A program made the translations under genes and the position numbers. Below the pieces are notes generated by a model, which saw only the letters and a program-made list of their open reading frames with translations, searched no databases and had not been told where the DNA came from. Positions 1 through 9,750 of a stretch of 18,696 bases of DNA are shown here, piece after piece; position 1 is the stretch's first letter; each line of letters starts with the position of its first letter. The DNA lies in contig ML986904.1 in NCBI GenBank assembly GCA_010094045.1, positions 13,540 to 32,235 on the forward strand. The letters are read 5' to 3'. This DNA comes from Lojkania enalia (lineage: Eukaryota > Ascomycota > Dothideomycetes > Pleosporales).

Positions 1-2316
1 ACCAGCAGCTTCACCACCTGCTCGTGGTCTTCCAATGATGCCGCCTGGAGTGCGTTGCCGTATTTTCCACCCTGCGCGTTGACGTCGGCGCCCTTATCGA
101 CCAGTAGCTTCACCATTCTTTGATGTCCATGTCCTGCCGCAAGATATAGAAGAGTCTGGCCGTCGCTATCTCTTCTTTCTAATACCACTGCTGTCTCTCT
201 TACTTGATTTTTTAGGAGCAGTGCCTCTAATACAATTGGTAATCCGAATCGTGCTGTAAGATGCAATCCCGTGCTGTCCTTAGGGTAGCCCTGGCTATAC
301 CCCCGATACGTGTATTTTAGTAAGAGTACCTGGGTAGCGCAAGAAACCAATTCTCTGTGGGAAAGAAATGAGCAAGCTAGCTCACATATCTGATCTTCCA
401 CTGTTACCGCATGCTCTCCCCAGTGCTTGGCAGCATAGTCTAAGAATTGGCTTTCTTGAAGCCTCTCTTCAAACTCTTGGTCAGAGGAGCAGCTCCCAGT
501 TTTAAATATGCTAAGTGATAAGTAGGTGAGGCATATGGAGGCAATGTGTAGTTGAGCGCCTGGATTCCATGCATCTCGAATACGTTCGAAATATTCTTGG
601 GTAGTGTAATGCACAAGACGAATAACAGCGCTTTCTCGATCGATAACAACTAGTCCAGCACAGACGGATAATAGGTCCTCAACATCAGGTATGTTCTCAG
701 GATCGAGCTCCGCCTTATCCAGCTCTACTGCTAAAGCACAGCACATCTCCGTCGTGGTAAGCGGTCTTTTCGCATACGTGATCCACGACAGTACTTTTTT
801 GCCTAGTTCGTAATCTCCGCTTAACTGGCCTTCTATGCGTTGGATAGCTTTCTTATATGCTTCGTCGAGTGCGGCTGAGCCTTTAGAAAACTTAGCTAGC
901 GTTGACTTTACGTCCTTTACTGTTCTCTTATCTAGCAGGGAATCAGTGTGGAGGCGAGCAAGAAGAAACCTAAGAACCTGTAAGTCTGCGCTATATCATA
1001 ATTTATCTAGGAAGATCATACATGCCGTCTACTGCCTCCACGATCTTTTCCTGGATAATCTCCTGTAGCGCAGGGTCGCGCTGAACACACCTTGGCAGTC
1101 GGCATATCTGGCTAGCCACGAATCGCTTCACATCTTCTTTACTTGCCTGCACCTCCTGCTTCAATGCTTCGTTAAACCAGTCTATAATCTCTGGGATGAA
1201 ACGCGAGGTAACCATTAGACGAACGTCCTGTCCCACTTGGAGATCGCGTAGTTTAGCCAGAAACTGGCGCCGCGTGCCGTTGCTGTCCTGACATTCATCC
1301 AGAGCATCGATCACAATATAGACAGTAGAGTGATGTGTAAGCACATCTTGGAGTGCGCTAAAGACCTCATCAGGCAATGGCCTGGTTCCTCTGTCAGCAT
1401 GCCGTTTGTGCAACTGTTCCACGGGCCCCACTAGCGACGGTCGAGCCTGCACCAGCTGCTTGAGGATAGCTGCTAACATCCTTAAAGTATCCTGCTCTTC
1501 CTGATCCTTGTAGTTGCAGTATATATAAGCAACTCCATGTGAGCTGCTCTGCACTGATTTCAGCAGATGGTCGATCGCGATGGCTGCTAATATAGTTTTT
1601 CCGGCTCCCGGGATCCCCGGGCAGAAGAGTATTGCCTGGGGTTCGCTGAGCCACCTGGCCACCTGAGGTGCGGCTAGAAACCACTGGCCTGTTCCCTCCT
1701 GTCTGCGCTTTATAATGTCGGATTGTTGGGCGGGGTAGTCTGTAGATGATATCCATTGTAGAAGCCTGTGGTGCTCCGCGTTGTCTCCGCGTGTCCGAAC
1801 GGAGTTGAGGTCGGATTTGATGGCTTTAGTGTCGGTCTTTATCGCTCGAGAGAGTTTGCTTATACACGTAAGTAGTGCTGCTTTGTAGTACTAGCATCAA
1901 GCTTACAAGTGGTCCCTCTGTAACGCTAACTCAACCAGCGTCTTCAAACGCTCAATTCGACCTAATATGCTAGCTATCTCCTCCTTCTTAAACTTCCACA
2001 TGAGAATGTCTCCAGCCTTCTTTAGTCGACCTCCATCTGTTATCCTAGCCTGCAGCGTCTCTAGCGCTTGCTTAAACTGGTCAAGCGGCCCATTCTCAAC
2101 TGCAAGCGCTTGAAGGGCCGTATACCATTCATTTGTTGCATCTCCCTCTTCCACTTGAGCCCTTAGGCTAAAAAGTAGATTGTAAAGATTCGAGATTTCA
2201 AGAGCGCACTGTGTTCGATCTTTCGAGGCGTCTTTGACGTCGTTCAAATACTCAAGGACCTTAGCCGAGAGCTGGAGAATAGCGATGATGCTGGCTGTAA
2301 CACTAAGCGGATCCAT
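1..2316 (-). CDS. NLR/STAND protein: fungal N-terminal domain, NACHT ATPase, ankyrin repeats (partial, 3' end outside window)
   Basis: Three-exon model on the minus strand: exon 1 2316-1907, exon 2 1858-1022, exon 3 969 to the window edge. All three join in frame, giving about 738 residues with no stop. Residues 1-130 begin MDPLSVTASIIAIL, the typical start of the fungal STAND N-terminal helical domain. A conserved linker (around QEGTGQWF, 190-197) leads into a NACHT domain with Walker A GIPGAGKT (218-225), Walker B VIDALDE (about 319-325) and VTSR (353-356). The conserved DGMFLLARL (414-422) spans the second splice junction. A helical/winged-helix-like region follows, then at least three ankyrin-type repeats from about residue 647 (e.g. 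LLVDKGADVNA). Family knowledge: such proteins are intracellular nucleotide-dependent switches, often linked to fungal non-self recognition. The start fits the domain and has A at -3 and G at +4. The gene is not RIP-mutated and its ATPase motifs are intact. Ligand and effector are unknown. Confidence 0.93.
970..1021 (-). other. Intron 2 of the NLR gene (52 nt)
   Basis: The donor is GTATGA, a CTTAC branch-like motif lies 3', and the acceptor is TTCTTAG. Splicing here rebuilds the motif DGMFLLARL, which is common just after NACHT in fungal NLRs, and keeps exon 3 open to the window edge. An upstream AG at 979-978 would shift the frame. Confidence 0.85.
1859..1906 (-). other. Intron 1 of the NLR gene (48 nt)
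   Basis: On the minus strand the donor is GTAAGC, a CTTAC branch-like motif lies near the 3' end, and the acceptor is TATAAG. Removing it joins CAC-TT to C-AAA-CTC and restores the reading frame from the N-terminal domain into the linker ahead of NACHT. Without splicing, translation stops two codons into the intron. The length is typical of filamentous ascomycetes. Confidence 0.88.
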
Positions 2317-2874
2317 GTTAGGAGAGTATGTAGACGGAAGGTGGCGGGCGCATGTAGACGAGCAGGTAAAGAGAGGATGGAGACATTGTGTAGGCAGAGT
2401 AATTAGCTGAATGGAGAGCGTCAGGCTGAGGGGATGCGGCCGAGATTCTACTGCGCCACAACTTATCGATAAGGACAACTGTGGCGCCCTTAGCGCTTAT
2501 CCGCTGGCGAAGTCGTGATAGAACCTCCATAGGCTGATGTACTTCCATGGTCTATTAGATAATTCAATTATTATGTTAATAAACTGTCTATTAGTGAGAT
2601 CGACAGTATAACGGTCGCTACCTAAGAGTTATGAGTCAAAGAGGAGAGGCGTACATCTTTAAGCGCTGCAAGTTTTTTATTTTTTAAAAAAACTTCACTC
2701 AGCAAGCATTGTTAAACCGACAAACTCCTCCACTGACGCTAGTAGGGAGGACGGCGGAACCGCACCTGCTATAGGGTTGTAGGGTGGCGGTAAACTTCTG
2801 AATTGTTGATAAGGAGGATATTCATCTCAGACATTCTTTTACTCGAACCGCGGACACTCGCTTAGCTAGTTCCC
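2317..2874. promoter_or_regulatory. 5' flank and putative promoter of the NLR gene; no gene seen
   Basis: This is normal-GC DNA upstream of the NLR start codon. Read toward the gene, the roughly 90 bases before the ATG are rich in pyrimidines, as in many fungal promoters and 5' UTRs. Around 2669-2695 there is a T-run followed by an A-run that could fold as a weak AT hairpin. The word GTCTATTAG occurs twice, at 2550-2558 and 2586-2594. Reading frames through here are short and unlike known proteins. No specific promoter element can be assigned. Confidence 0.5.
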
Positions 2875-2945
2875 TGTTACGGACACCCTCGCGCTAGAAC
2901 CTATTGAAGTATGGGACTCTGTGTGGATAAGCGAGCGGGACCAGT

Positions 2946-2951
2946 CACGTG
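2946..2951. promoter_or_regulatory. CACGTG palindrome (E-box-like) in repeat C
   Basis: A perfect CACGTG, the core bound by bHLH factors in fungi, lies in the unmutated copy of repeat C. In the mutated copy the aligned bases read TTATAT, so the site is lost. Function is inferred only from the motif. Confidence 0.35.
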
Positions 2952-2955
2952 AACA

Positions 2956-3006
2956 GGCTCAGCGACTCAGTTGGGACTGAGCCACTGAGTCCGCTCAGTC
3001 CCTGAG
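2956..3006. repeat. Cluster of six CTCAG/CTGAG words forming nested inverted repeats
   Basis: Six 5-mers occur in 51 bases: CTCAG at 2958, 2966 and 2994; CTGAG at 2977, 2985 and 3002. They form several perfect inverted repeats: GGCTCAG (2956-2962) with CTGAGCC (2977-2983), CTCAGT (2966-2971) with ACTGAG (2976-2981), and ACTGAG-TCCG-CTCAGT (2984-2999). They could be iterated protein-binding sites or alternative hairpins in the LTR transcript. All are destroyed in the second copy of repeat C. Confidence 0.6.
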
Positions 3007-3218
3007 CGGCGATTGAGCAGGAAGAATAATAGGAGAACCAAATTGTATTTAATAACCTTACGACTTCAACCTTTATAGCTCCTTATAGTTAACTTGAATA
3101 TTCTTTATATACTCTACTTACGTACTTCTATTATAAACCTATAAGAATAATCCTTTAGTAGTATATAATTACTTTTAGTTATTACCCTATCCTATATTTA
3201 GCTAATTAAGGCTATTAT

Positions 3219-3497
3219 TATAACAATGTAAAGAAATCGTTCCACGAAAAGCTTTATATATAATCTTATCCCAAAGCTTTTTACTTATCTTATTCTACCC
3301 CTAGCTCTACCTCTTTTCCTATCTATATATAGTTATATACTCTCTTATAAGTAGTTTAGTAGTTTTTCTATATTCTTTTATATAAGGCTTATAAGTATTA
3401 ATAGAATTTCTAGGTTCTTAAACCTCTATATACTCTTATATACCTCTAAATAAATTTATACTATATTTAAATCTATTATCTTACTTATACTAATATA
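3219..3497 (+). repeat. Solo LTR of retrotransposon family A
   Basis: It matches the 5' LTR of family A at 11734-11993 and, in reverse complement, the copy at 6475-6753. It begins TATAACAATGTAAAG and ends near ACTAATATA. The 5-bp flanks are ATTAT and ATTAG, an imperfect target duplication. No family A internal sequence follows. It shares with the 6475 copy a stretch of about 20 bp (around 3265-3285) that the 11734 copy lacks. It is RIP-mutated, but less severely than sequences further right. Confidence 0.8.
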
Positions 3498-3735
3498 ATT
3501 AGAATCTTTTATATAAGATAGTAATCTTTAAATTCTTAGTTAAAGTAGCTTTTATAACTATCTAAAATAAGTAGTTTATATAATTCTATTTAACGTATTT
3601 TTATATACTTATTAAAATATTTTAGCTATTTAAAACTAAGTATATTATTTATCTAGCTATTCTTAAAGACTAAAATTTTCTAATTATATAATATACCTAC
3701 TTCTTTATATTATATAGAAATATAAATACGTCTTT
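3498..3735. other. Unassigned AT-rich, RIP-mutated filler
   Basis: This lies between the solo LTR A and the left LTR of element B. Composition shows the same CA/TG depletion as the flanking elements. I recognise no coding remnant, terminal repeat or RNA gene in either direction. It could be the internal part of an element whose LTR is repeat C, or older debris. Confidence 0.4.
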
Positions 3736-3940
3736 TATTATAAAAATTCTAGTCTATAGTTTAGTTCTATTCTTATAATACTATAATAGTAGTTATTTTT
3801 ATATAACCCTATATCTATCTAGACTAAAATAAGTAAATAATATATATCTTACTATTATATACTTTCTCTTTTCTTCCTCTAGCTTTAATAATAATAGATT
3901 TTTATTATATCTAATTCTATTATATCCTTAGACCTTCTTA
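3736..3940 (+). repeat. 5' LTR of element B
   Basis: It begins TATTATAAAAATTC and ends GACCTTCTTA. It aligns along its full length with 9322-9526, differing mostly by C/T and G/A. The ends read TA..TA, consistent with TG..CA termini altered by RIP. The bases just after it would be the primer-binding site, but no tRNA match can be recognised after mutation. Confidence 0.85.
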
Positions 3941-4029
3941 ATTTATTAAAGCTTATACTATATCAGATTCTATTTTAACTATTAAGTAGATCTATTATTA
4001 TATAAAGTTATAAACTAAAATAGACTAGT

Positions 4030-5060
4030 AGAATAAGAATTTAATATAGTAACTATATAGAAATAGTTTGCTAAAATAGTAGCTAGGCTAGAATATCTAG
4101 AGAAAGAAAAGTAGTAATAGTAACTTAAAAGAATAAGCTTTTATTAGAAGCTTAAAGAGTAACTAAATAAGTACTTAGCTTTTAAAAAGAATATCTTACT
4201 AACTATACTATTAATAACTACTAAACTTATTTATATAAAAATTATATTTAATAAGCTAGATAAGTTCTAAAAAGATTATAAAGTATATTTTATTTAGAAA
4301 AGTAGTATAAAGACTAAAATCCGTATTAATAGTTTATTTATAAACTTAATAGATATAATAGTAGTAGCCTATATAATATTATTTTATAAGAGTAATATTA
4401 GAATATATCTTTAGTTATATAAAAAATATATTATTATAAATACTCTTACTTATAATAAATTCTAGATAATTATAGATATATAATATAATAACCTCTACTA
4501 TTAGAGATAAGCTAGAATTGAGTTTAAAACTCTAAAATAAGATAATAAAACTTTTATTAAGTTTTTAGTTAAATATAATTATCTCTTTATAAAAGTATTA
4601 TATAATTCTTATTTAGACTAAGTTAAGATATAAGATTTAAAAGAGAAGATTTATCTTAAGCTCTACTAATTAATAATTAGTAGTATTAGTAAAGAAGATC
4701 TTATATTATATATAACCTTTATATAGAAACTTTATATTCTTAATAACTATTTTAAAGTAGCTAAACTTAATAGTATTTTTATATAGTTCTTTAGTAGAAG
4801 GAAGACTAGTTAGATAAGAAATAGCTAGAAACAGCTACTTATACTACTCTCGCAACTATAACTATTAGCTACTATTAATAATACTATAGACTAGATATTA
4901 ACAACTAATTATAGACTTATATAGCGTTTAAATATAAGATTTTAGCTACTAGAAAAGATAAGAAATATTACTAAAAAAGAATTAAAGGTTTAAAAATAAT
5001 AGAATATCTATTTTACCTATAAAAATAGAGGTTACTTTATCTAAAGCTACTATTATACTC
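4030..5060 (+). pseudogene. Element B gag remnant with destroyed CCHC zinc knuckle
   Basis: Located between the 5' LTR and the protease-like segment, where Gag is expected. The best landmark is 5009-5050. In one frame the spacing of a CX2CX4HX4C knuckle is exact, but all four zinc ligands are now Tyr codons (TAT, TAT, TAC, TAC), as expected from TGT/TGC-to-TAT/TAC and CAC-to-TAC changes. The middle reads KNRG before the former His. Upstream, long stop-interrupted stretches rich in Lys, Asn and Ile fit a mutated capsid-like protein but cannot be matched in detail. The start is approximate. Confidence 0.7.
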
Positions 5061-5239
5061 CGCTTAAAAGTAGTATATAGTTTAATTAGGCTTATATAAT
5101 ACTACTAAAGTCTATTTAGTATAATAAGAAATATAGAAATATAGCCTAAGCTAATAGAATAGGAAAAGTATTACTCTAAATAGAAGTTAGTACTTAAAAC
5201 TATAAAAAGAGTAGACGAATAAGTAAGTATTAGATAAAT

Positions 5240-8200
5240 TTAATCGATTTTAGATAACTAGTATTCTATTTATAGCCCCTATACTACTTAATAATATTTT
5301 TAACCTTCTTACTTTAATAGATAATAGTTATAACTTATATATAATAGTTAAGAAAAAGATTATATAAAAGGCTAGACTAGAATACTTCTACCTCCTAATT
5401 CTATTAATAGCTTTATTATTTAGTAACTTTTTAACTAGAATTATTAAAAAGGTAGCTATTATTAACTTATTAGATATAAGTAGGAGTTAGATAGATCTAG
5501 GTTAGATATTTACTTATATAGTCCTAAAAATAGAAGAAGATTATAGTATAATTTTAAAATATTTATAGAAGTAAAATAAGAATATAATTATTAATCTAAA
5601 AATAGAAATCCTATATATTTATAAAATAGAGGTAATTATATAAAATTAGGAGCTTTAGAAGTAGTAATATATAGCTAATATTACCTAAGTCTTAGTATAT
5701 ACTTTTTCTACTATAGTAAAATACTATAGGAAACGCTTATAAAATTCTCTTACTAAACTATTCTATATCTTTACTATTAATATAGCTAATATTTAGAAGG
5801 CTCTAGAAAATAAGCTAAAAATAGACTCTTATATAAAACTCTCTAAAGAATATATATAGTAGTTTTATACCTTTAATTAATAGGAAGCTAATAAACTACT
5901 ACCTTTAAGACTAGAAGTAGACTATATAATTAAGCTAGAAGGGAAAGATAGAAGCTTTTTAAGAATCCCCTTAGATCTTTTATATAGAATATTATAGAAG
6001 ATACTTCTTATCCTTTAGAAAACTCTAATAGAGCTCCTTAATAAAAGATTTATTTAGGTTAGCAACTTTTTAGCTATAGTATCGGTCCTGTTTATGTAAA
6101 AACTAGGGGGTAACTTCTATTTCTATATTAACTACTATACCCTAAACGTTATTATATAGAAAGATTATTACCTTCTACCTCTAATCTAGGAAATACTAAA
6201 TTAAATTAGTTAAGTTAAGTAGTTTATAAAACTTAATATTATTATTATATTTAATAAGATCTAAATTAAAAAAGAAGATAAGTAGAAGATAGTATTTATA
6301 ATCTATTATAGTTTATATAAGTAGCTAGTTATACCTTTTAACCTTATAAATACCCTAAATACCTTCTAATAATATATTAATTATATAATCTAAAAGTATT
6401 TAGGTAACTTTATTTTAATATATTTAGATAATATCTTTATATATATAAATAACTCCCTATAAAACTATTAGTATTATAATAGTATAAGTAAGATAATAGG
6501 TCTAAATATAATACAAATCTACTTAGAGGTATATAAGAGTATATAGAGGATTAGAGACCTAAGAATTCTATTAACATTTATAGGCTTTATATAAAAGGAT
6601 ATAGAAAAACTAGTAAACTATTTATAAGGGAGTATATAACTATATATAGATAGGAAAAGAGATAGAACTAGGGGTAAAATAAGATAAGTAAAAAGCTTTA
6701 GGATAAAATTATATATAAAGCTTTTTATAGAACGATTTCTTTATATTATTATAAGTACTATATTAAAGTAATCTTTTAAAAGCTAATAGATACTAGCTTC
6801 TAACTTAATATTAATAAATATAAATTTAAGGTCTATATAATAAAATATTTTAGTTTTATTATTAATATAGAAAAAGGTATCTAAATAAACCTATAGAAAG
6901 TTAAAGTAATCTAGAACTAGAAAGTACTTATATTAGTTTATAATATATAGAGCTTTTTAAACTTTATAAACTTCTACTACTAGTTTATTAAAGAATTTTC
7001 TAAAGTAGTTACTCTACTAATAGCTCTTACCTAAAGAAAATAAGAGAAGAAATAGTTTTAACTTAATAATTAGATACTTACTACCTTTAATTATATAAAG
7101 TAATATTTTATATAAGTACTAGTATTAGCCTAATATAACTCTAAAAGGGAAATAATTCTAGAATATAATACTTCTAGCTAGTATACTAGAGGTACGTTTT
7201 TATAATATAATAATAAAGGAGTTCTATAATCTATTACTTTTATATTAAAGTAAATACTTCTTATAGAATATAACTACCTAATTTATAATAAGAAATTACT
7301 AGTAGTTATATAATACTTTAAAAAATAGGAGAAGTTTGTAAAACTATTTATATACTTTATAGTTTATATAGATTATTATAATCTAAAATACTTTACTAAA
7401 GTATAAAAGCTTTCTAAATATTAGATAAAATAGGCGATATTTTTTATCTAGTTTAACTTCTAGTTTAAATATAAACTAGATAAGCTTAATATTCTAGCTA
7501 ATACTCTCTTATATTATAATTAGAATCTTCTAAAAGAAGCTAATAATAAGTAGATCTAGAGAAGAATTAGCTAACTTTTTAAACCGTCTAATTTTAAAAA
7601 TAGAGTTTATATAGCTTTTATATAAACTAGAAACTAGTATACTAAAGATATTTCTAATAATTAGGTAGAGGTAGTTACCCTAGAAGATTTTATATTAGGG
7701 GAGGAATTTATAAATAAAGGAGAGTTTATAACTAAAATATTATATAAAGAGTAGTAAATACTAATAGAGACCTTATAGTAAAATACCTAAGAAAAAGATA
7801 AGATATATACTATACTTCTCTATACTATTAAAATAGAGAAGAGAATATTTTTAGAAACCCTCTATTACCTTAGAATTAGTCTATTTAACCTTTTAGTTCT
7901 AAGAGATAGATTAATATAGAGAGAATATACTTAGGTTTTTAAAAGTAAGTTACTTTATATAAAGCTAATCTAAGAAACTTATAACTCTTACTTAACTAGC
8001 TACTCTAGTAAGAATATTATAATTAGGTTAATATTATAGTACTACTTTTAGCCTAAAATAATAGCGGATATTAAACACTTTATATAAAATTACTACTCTT
8101 ATAGTAGAAATATAGTTTAGTATTCTAGAAAAAAAGGTCTACTATATTCTCTTCTAGTCTTTAAAAGAGTATAGTTAGAAATTTTAATAGACTATATTAT

Positions 8201-9290
8201 TAACTTACTAAGAACTATATATAGTAATAAATATATTCTTATTATTATAGATTGTTTAAGTAAAAGAGTACTCTTTATTACTATTTTAGACCTTAAGAGC
8301 TAAATATTAGCTAATAAGTTTATCGAGTATTTTATAATATATTATAGGCTCCTATAAATAATAGTCTCTAATAGAGAAGAGTAGTTTATATAAAGTATAT
8401 AAGTATACATCTATTAAATTCTTAAGATTAAGTAAAGGCTATTAATAATATACTATCTAGAGACTAATAGAAGTATAAAACGTATAAACTAGCTATTTAA
8501 AAAACTTCTCTACTACTATTATAACTACTACTAAAATAACTAGGATCTATAGCTACTACTAGCTTAGATTACTATTAGTACTAGAGATACTTCTTCTATA
8601 AGAGTTAACCTATTCTTTCTTATTTATAGCTATTATCTAAACTTAGGAGAATCTATATAACTAGAAGAGAAGCTACTAATAGAGTAGTCTAGAGACTTTA
8701 TTTATATAGTAAAATAGATTATTAGTAAATTAAAAAACTACGTTAAATTTATATAAGTAATAATAGCCTATATATAATAGTAGTAGTAAGAAATTTATAA
8801 TTATATAAAGGATTCTATACTATAATACTAATTAGGAGATAAAGTTTAGTTTAATATACGTAATATTAAAATAGACTCTATAAGAAAAAAGAAGCTTTAT
8901 AAGCTCTATTAATAATATATAGTTATTAAGACTGTTAGACGAAATATATATTAACTAGATACTCTATTAGAAATTTATAACGTCTTCTATATAACGCTAT
9001 TTCGCTCTATTACTTAAAACCTATTACTAAGTTAAATATAAGATAACTATTAACCAGCGCTAATTAGCGTTAGAAACGAAGATAAATAGGAGTTTAAAAA
9101 AATCTAAGACGTACGAGTAATTAGTAAGAGAAAAAGCAGCTTAAAATAGTAGTTCTTTTATAAGTAGACTAGTTATACTATACTCTTATAGAACAACTAG
9201 GGTAACTATAAAGATATAATCGCTCTAGAAGAATTCGAATAGGATATAGAGCGAAACTTTACTAAAGAACTACTTATCTATATAACTTAG
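5240..9290 (+). pseudogene. Element B pol remnant: protease, RT, RNase H, integrase, chromodomain
   Basis: Stop-riddled but readable. The protease-like start keeps LIDNS near 5325. RT runs about 5880-6474 and resumes at about 6759-6960 after an inserted LTR. The YLDD active site is YLDN (6421-6432), losing a catalytic Asp, and VIPFNL marks the conserved region before it. RNase H remnants lie around 7090-7560 (KYFTK and the motif before it). Integrase lies around 7900-8950, with ADIKHFI, IDYIINL and IDCLSK. A chromodomain-like segment around 9085-9290 ends with IIALEEFE. Family knowledge: these enzymes copy the RNA into DNA and insert it, and the chromodomain can steer insertion to methylated-histone chromatin. 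No product can be made. Confidence 0.88.
6475..6753 (-). repeat. Inverted solo LTR of family A inserted in the RT of element B
   Basis: This is the reverse complement of the LTR at 3219-3497, with the same 279-bp length. Flanks are AGTAT (6470-6474) and AGTAC (6754-6758), a 5-bp target duplication differing by one C/T. Ends read TATAA..TTATA, consistent with TGTAA..TTACA before mutation. The RT of element B stops matching just left of it and resumes just right of it, so the insertion came after element B. Loss of its internal region implies LTR-LTR recombination. Confidence 0.92.
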
Positions 9291-9294
9291 TACT

Positions 9295-9321
9295 AGAGGA
9301 AGAGAAGGAGGAGGAGAGAAA
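9295..9321 (+). promoter_or_regulatory. Polypurine tract of element B
   Basis: 27 consecutive purines end one base before the right LTR. In LTR retrotransposons this RNase H-resistant tract primes plus-strand DNA synthesis, and its position confirms the LTR start at 9322. Its mostly GGA/GAG text offers few RIP targets, which explains its survival. Confidence 0.82.
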
Positions 9322-9526
9322 TATTATAAAGGTCCTAGTTTATAGCTCGGTCCTGTTTCTATAATATTATAATAGTAGTTACTTTTATACAACCCTATAT
9401 CTACCTGGACTAAAGTAAGCGAATAATATATATCTTACTACCGTATACCTTCTCTTTTCTTTCTCTAACTTTAATAATAATAGATTCTTATTATATCTAA
9501 TCCTATTATATCCTTAGACCTTCTTA
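9322..9526 (+). repeat. 3' LTR of element B
   Basis: A direct repeat of 3736-3940. It keeps more C and G than the left copy (for example GGTCCTAG against AATTCTAG, and CCTGGACT against TCTAGACT). The two LTRs therefore took different RIP hits. Confidence 0.86.
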
Positions 9527-9750
9527 TTTATAAATAATAAATAGTAGGGTTATATACTATTATAGACGTTTTTATACTAGAGTTAATTAAAGTATAAAAC
9601 TTTATATAGATAAATAAATAGAATAAGTTATATAAATAATTTAACAACTTAATTAAAACTAAATTATTAAGTCTATTTAATTATAGGTAGATAATTAAAT
9701 AAAAAAGAATAGTAAAGAAACTAAATTATATTTAACAATTTTATAATATA

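Larger units (their letters stand above)
2875..3200 (+). repeat. Repeat C, copy 1: LTR-like repeat, nearly unmutated
   Basis: This stretch aligns almost without gaps to 9558-9743 plus 11591-11730 when C/T and G/A differences are allowed. It starts TGTTACGGACACC, and the second copy starts TATTATAGACG at the matching place. A TGTTAC start, a length of about 326 bp and a dispersed copy suggest a long terminal repeat, either a solo LTR or the 5' LTR of an unseen element. The right end is placed where the two copies stop matching, after CTATCCTATA. Unlike the rest of the repeat zone it keeps many CA and TG dinucleotides. No internal genes of a family C element are recognised. It lies about 560 bp upstream of the NLR start codon. 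Confidence 0.72.
3736..9526 (+). mobile_element. Element B: dead chromodomain Ty3/Gypsy LTR retrotransposon, essentially full length
   Basis: Two direct repeats of equal length (205 bp, 3736-3940 and 9322-9526) bound an internal region. In order it holds a Gag CCHC knuckle remnant, protease-like segment, reverse transcriptase, RNase H, integrase and C-terminal chromodomain, all in plus-strand order. A 27-base all-purine tract lies directly before the right LTR. The order with integrase after RNase H defines Ty3/Gypsy, and the chromodomain points to the chromovirus group. Every frame is full of stops from C-to-T/G-to-A change. A 279-bp inverted LTR of family A is inserted in the RT. The 5-bp flanks (TCTTT left, TTTAT right) do not match, so the target duplication is lost or the outer flanks have rearranged. 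Confidence 0.9.

Noticed and set aside
978..979. Earlier AG acceptor for intron 2
   Set aside because: Using it shifts exon 3 out of frame. The TTCTTAG acceptor at 971-970 restores the conserved DGMFLLARL motif and keeps exon 3 open.
440..1068. Other open frames at 440-649 (minus) and 835-1068 (plus)
   Set aside because: They overlap the well-supported NLR exon 3 in other frames and have no recognisable domain.
1394..1756. Minus-strand open frame of 120 residues
   Set aside because: It is a shadow frame over NLR exon 2, which carries the Walker A motif and has strong family support.
2317..2478. In-frame upstream extension of NLR exon 1 (54 more residues)
   Set aside because: The conserved N-terminal domain starts at the Met at 2316 with a good start context. 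The upstream residues are low-complexity Ser/Leu/Thr text and overlap the pyrimidine-rich 5' flank.
2669..2695. T-run/A-run hairpin as a transcription terminator
   Set aside because: It is a fungal sequence; intrinsic terminators do not apply and the stem is imperfect. It may be a simple AT tract.
3731..9531. Target-site duplication for element B
   Set aside because: The five bases on each side (TCTTT and TTTAT) do not match even when RIP changes are allowed.
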